From: an uncultured Eubacterium sp.
Lineage (GTDB): Bacteria; Bacillota; Clostridia; Lachnospirales; Lachnospiraceae
Reading direction: 5' to 3'
Length of the DNA stretch: 15,712 bases
Assembly: GCA_900552795.1 (NCBI GenBank)
Contig: USBB01000043.1
Coordinates: 1-15,712 of the forward strand
Below, piece by piece: positions 14,044 to 15,712 of this stretch. Made by a program: the position numbers and the translations under genes. Within the stretch, counting starts at the first letter, position 1; every line of letters starts with the position of its first letter. The notes beneath the pieces are model-generated. The model searched no databases and was not told where the DNA came from. It worked only from the letters and a program-made list of their open reading frames with translations.

Positions 14044-14103
14044 ATGAAACTCGAAGAAATGCGTGTAATCATACTTAGGAAAGGGTACATCAAAGCAAAA
14101 TGA
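14044..14103 (+). CDS. Leader peptide ORF (19 aa) overlapping the next start codon
   Basis: It starts directly behind GAGGAGGAAT of repeat copy 3 and encodes MKLEEMRVIILRKGYIKAK. Its TGA overlaps the ATG of the following gene (ATGA at 14100-14103). The following gene's own AGGAAAGGG is 14 bases from its ATG, too far for best use, so this short frame probably serves to couple translation. The peptide itself resembles nothing I recognise. Confidence 0.55.
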   Translation: MKLEEMRVIILRKGYIKAK

Positions 14104-15032
14104 ACAGAATAAAAGATTGGATTAATAATCATAAAAATCAGACAATAGCCATTGTAATTATCTTAATCATCGTTGTTTGTTCAGGAATTGCCTTAACTGT
14201 AACGCTTATTAACAAAAGCGGAAAAAATGCTTACAGCAAAGAACAGTGGAAAACAGATTTTTCGGCAGGAAGTACAGACTCTGCCATTACAAATAAAGAT
14301 GAGAATAACTCTACATTAGCTGATGATTCGAAGGCAACATTAACACAACCTGATACCGAGACAACAGCGTCGGATAATTCGTCAAATCCTGAACAGGGTA
14401 ATAATGCTGACGTAAATTCAGGAGCCGGAGCTAACTTAAGAGGAACAAAGCCAAATCCAAATACTTCATCAAATTCAGGCAGCATATCCGGAAGCACCGG
14501 TCATGGTAATTCATCCGGCAATTCAGATAATACAACAGCGCCTCACGTTCATACATGGGTGAATGTAAGTCCGGAAAACAGTTATCATACAGAATATGCA
14601 TCAGAATGTCGTATACATGGATATAGCGGAGAAGAACCTATGTTTTTCAAATCACAAAATGATTTATTTCTCCACCACGCCGCGGATGGCTGTAACTCAA
14701 GCTGGGGATGGGGCTTTAAAGGTATTGCGTACAAATACTGTTCGGGATGTGGGGAAGAAGTGATAACCGGACATGTTCATGACTTCGGAACAATCAAAAA
14801 AACGATTTATTCTGAAAAGATAATATGTGAATGTGGAATGTCATTTTCTGCCGGCAAAGATTACACTGCTCTCGAATCATGGGAAAGCCATGTTGAAAGC
14901 TATGTAAGTCACGGATATCCAAGAGAAGATCACGACAGCTATACAAACGACACAAGCAGCAGCACACGATACGAAGCCACAAAAACTTGTTCCTGCGGCT
15001 GGCGTCCGATTGATAACAGCCCTATATATTAA
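14100..15032 (+). CDS. Membrane-anchored protein with His/Cys-rich outer domain
   Basis: The protein is 310 aa. A short basic N-terminus and one transmembrane helix (about residues 15-37) anchor it. Residues about 45-145 are a low-complexity linker of Ser, Thr, Asn, Gly and Asp, likely extended through the cell wall. The C-terminal ~160 residues carry repeated metal-binding-like motifs: HVHTW, CRIHG, HHAADGC, CSGCG, HVHDFG, CECG, a spaced His pair in ESHVESYVSHG, and a final CSCGW. HxHxW together with CxCG/CxxCG elements occurs in many extracellular proteins of Lachnospiraceae and suggests a structural zinc site; no enzyme motif is seen. The start follows the 19-aa leader ORF with an ATGA overlap, and the whole unit is led by repeat copy 3. 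Confidence 0.75.
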   Translation: MNRIKDWINNHKNQTIAIVIILIIVVCSGIALTVTLINKSGKNAYSKEQWKTDFSAGSTDSAITNKDENNSTLADDSKATLTQPDTETTASDNSSNPEQGNNADVNSGAGANLRGTKPNPNTSSNSGSISGSTGHGNSSGNSDNTTAPHVHTWVNVSPENSYHTEYASECRIHGYSGEEPMFFKSQNDLFLHHAADGCNSSWGWGFKGIAYKYCSGCGEEVITGHVHDFGTIKKTIYSEKIICECGMSFSAGKDYTALESWESHVESYVSHGYPREDHDSYTNDTSSSTRYEATKTCSCGWRPIDNSPIY

Positions 15033-15041
15033 AAAAGATTA

Positions 15042-15086
15042 AACCGCCCTCAGTCCTTGATATTCAAGGTCTAAAGGCGGTTTTTA
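15042..15086. terminator. Bidirectional terminator between convergent genes
   Basis: AAACCGCC pairs with GGCGGTTT, with an inner stem CCTTG/CAAGG. TTTTTATC follows on the plus strand, and on the minus strand TTTAATCTTTTTT. It ends both the His/Cys-rich protein gene and luxS. Confidence 0.85.
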
Positions 15087-15131
15087 TCAACACATTTTGT
15101 CCTATAAGTCCAAAGCCATAATTTCATTATA

Positions 15132-15611
15132 TTATTGCGGATATTTAAGACGTTTCGGGTCAGGATTATCAAGTACCTCGTTCTTAAATTTTCTCATATA
15201 TATCTTAGCCAGTTCAAGGTTGTTATCAAGATAATTGCCGCAGTCTCTTGGAGAATATCCCGGTATCTGTCCCTGATATTCAAGAACAAATTCTGCTGCT
15301 TCTCTCATAACATTAATTATATCCTCTGATTGTAAATCACCTGCAAAAATCACATAAAAACCGGTTCTGCAGCCCATAGGCCCGAAATATATTGTTTTAC
15401 TGCTCCATTCAGCGTGATTTCTTAAAAATGTAGCGACAAGATGCTCTATCGTATGAATTCCCGGATTATCCATAGGCGCTTCAAGATTCGGTCTTGTAAA
15501 TCTTAAATCAAATGTGGTAATTACCTCCTCGCCTATATAATCCTTTCTCGATACATAAATACCCGGAAGCAAATCTAAATGATTTACTGTAAAACTTGCA
15601 ATTTTATTCAT
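15132..15611 (-). CDS. luxS: S-ribosylhomocysteine lyase (autoinducer-2 synthesis)
   Basis: The protein is 159 aa from the ATG at 15611. GGAGAG lies 10 bases upstream; the longer frame from 15629 would begin inside that site. The enzyme cleaves S-ribosylhomocysteine to homocysteine and the precursor of autoinducer-2, in the activated methyl cycle. The iron/zinc site is complete: HTIEH (His53, Glu56, His57) and Cys124 in PRDCGNY. The catalytic Cys81 is in FGPMGCRTGFY. The length and the RFTRPN segment fit the family. No pfs/mtnN or metE neighbour is seen. The leader is repeat copy 4, whose mini-ORF stops two bases before this ATG (TGAAAATG), suggesting translational coupling. Beyond the repeat the window ends, so the promoter is out of view. 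Confidence 0.96.
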   Translation of the reverse strand: MNKIASFTVNHLDLLPGIYVSRKDYIGEEVITTFDLRFTRPNLEAPMDNPGIHTIEHLVATFLRNHAEWSSKTIYFGPMGCRTGFYVIFAGDLQSEDIINVMREAAEFVLEYQGQIPGYSPRDCGNYLDNNLELAKIYMRKFKNEVLDNPDPKRLKYPQ

Positions 15612-15613
15612 TT

Positions 15614-15694
15614 TCACATTACTCTCCATTTCTTAAGCAGCTTTGTTGCGAAGAGGCGAATAGAAATTCGCGTAGGCGATTTGTCTTCTGCCAT
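15614..15694 (-). CDS. Mini-ORF inside repeat copy 4 (26 aa), uncertain
   Basis: The peptide begins MAEDKSPTRISIRLFA and ends KLLKKWRVM, close to the copy 3 peptide. The stop is placed two bases before the luxS start. There is no ribosome binding site before its ATG, as in copy 3. It may be translated only weakly or not at all. Confidence 0.3.
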   Translation of the reverse strand: MAEDKSPTRISIRLFATKLLKKWRVM

Positions 15695-15710
15695 AAGTGC
15701 TATTTGTTTT
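15622..15710 (-). repeat. Repeat element copy 4
   Basis: Read on the minus strand it has AAAACAAATAGC, ATGGCAGAAGAC, the hairpin arms GAAGACAAATCGC / GCGAATTTCTATTC (two mismatches), CTCTTCGCAACAAAGCTGC, and the end AAATGGAGAG, which is the luxS ribosome binding site. The A in the end of copies 1 and 3 (GAGGA) is shifted to GGAGAG here. Confidence 0.88.
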
Positions 15711-15712
15711 TT

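Overview
The window looks like chromosomal DNA from a low-GC Firmicute, most likely a clostridial gut anaerobe of the Lachnospiraceae type. This is an inference from gene content: a type III glutamine synthetase, a short class II fructose-bisphosphate aldolase, a class B sortase, LuxS, strong AGGAGG ribosome binding sites and TTGACA/TATAAT promoters. No phage, transposase, tRNA, rRNA or CRISPR array is visible. Most genes are ordinary; the unusual content is in the RNA-level regulation between them.

Layout: (1) 1-788, a repeat element leading into a membrane-anchored protein, convergent with a GNAT acetyltransferase (800-1705, minus). (2) A cyclophilin peptidyl-prolyl isomerase (1786-2310, plus) with its own TTGACA-17-TACAAT promoter and a bidirectional terminator. 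(3) A minus-strand unit read from about 3400 down to 2411: promoter, cyclic di-GMP-I (GEMM-I) riboswitch, perfect palindromic terminator, structured leader, a 76-aa double-glycine bacteriocin-like peptide, then a 120-aa two-helix membrane protein. (4) A minus-strand pair of a zinc-ribbon membrane protein and a TPM-domain protein with an ATGA overlap. (5) A gene-poor stretch, 5321-5623, with a strong plus-strand terminator and a candidate CU-rich small RNA. (6) A small membrane protein (minus), class II aldolase and class B sortase (plus), a hairpin-rich leader, and glnN (plus). (7) A minus-strand operon of a cell-wall-anchored metallophosphoesterase followed by a YibE/F membrane protein. (8) A repeat-led plus-strand gene for a membrane protein with a His/Cys-rich outer domain, then luxS (minus) led by another repeat copy.

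Two systems deserve attention. The first is the apparent second-messenger control of a secreted double-glycine peptide: a GEMM-I aptamer core lies directly at the predicted transcription start, and the 3' edge of the aptamer is shared with the 5' arm of an intrinsic terminator, which suggests a transcriptional switch. The second is a roughly 80-90 bp repeat present four times on both strands. Three copies sit immediately upstream of unrelated genes and end in their Shine-Dalgarno sequence. Each carries a hairpin whose arms change in a compensatory way, plus a mini-ORF; in two copies this ends a few bases before the next start codon.

Surface biology recurs in the window (sortase B, an APKTG-anchored phosphoesterase, the GG-peptide, membrane proteins with large outer domains), and two signalling routes are represented: c-di-GMP through the riboswitch and autoinducer-2 through LuxS. 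A functional connection among these is inference only.
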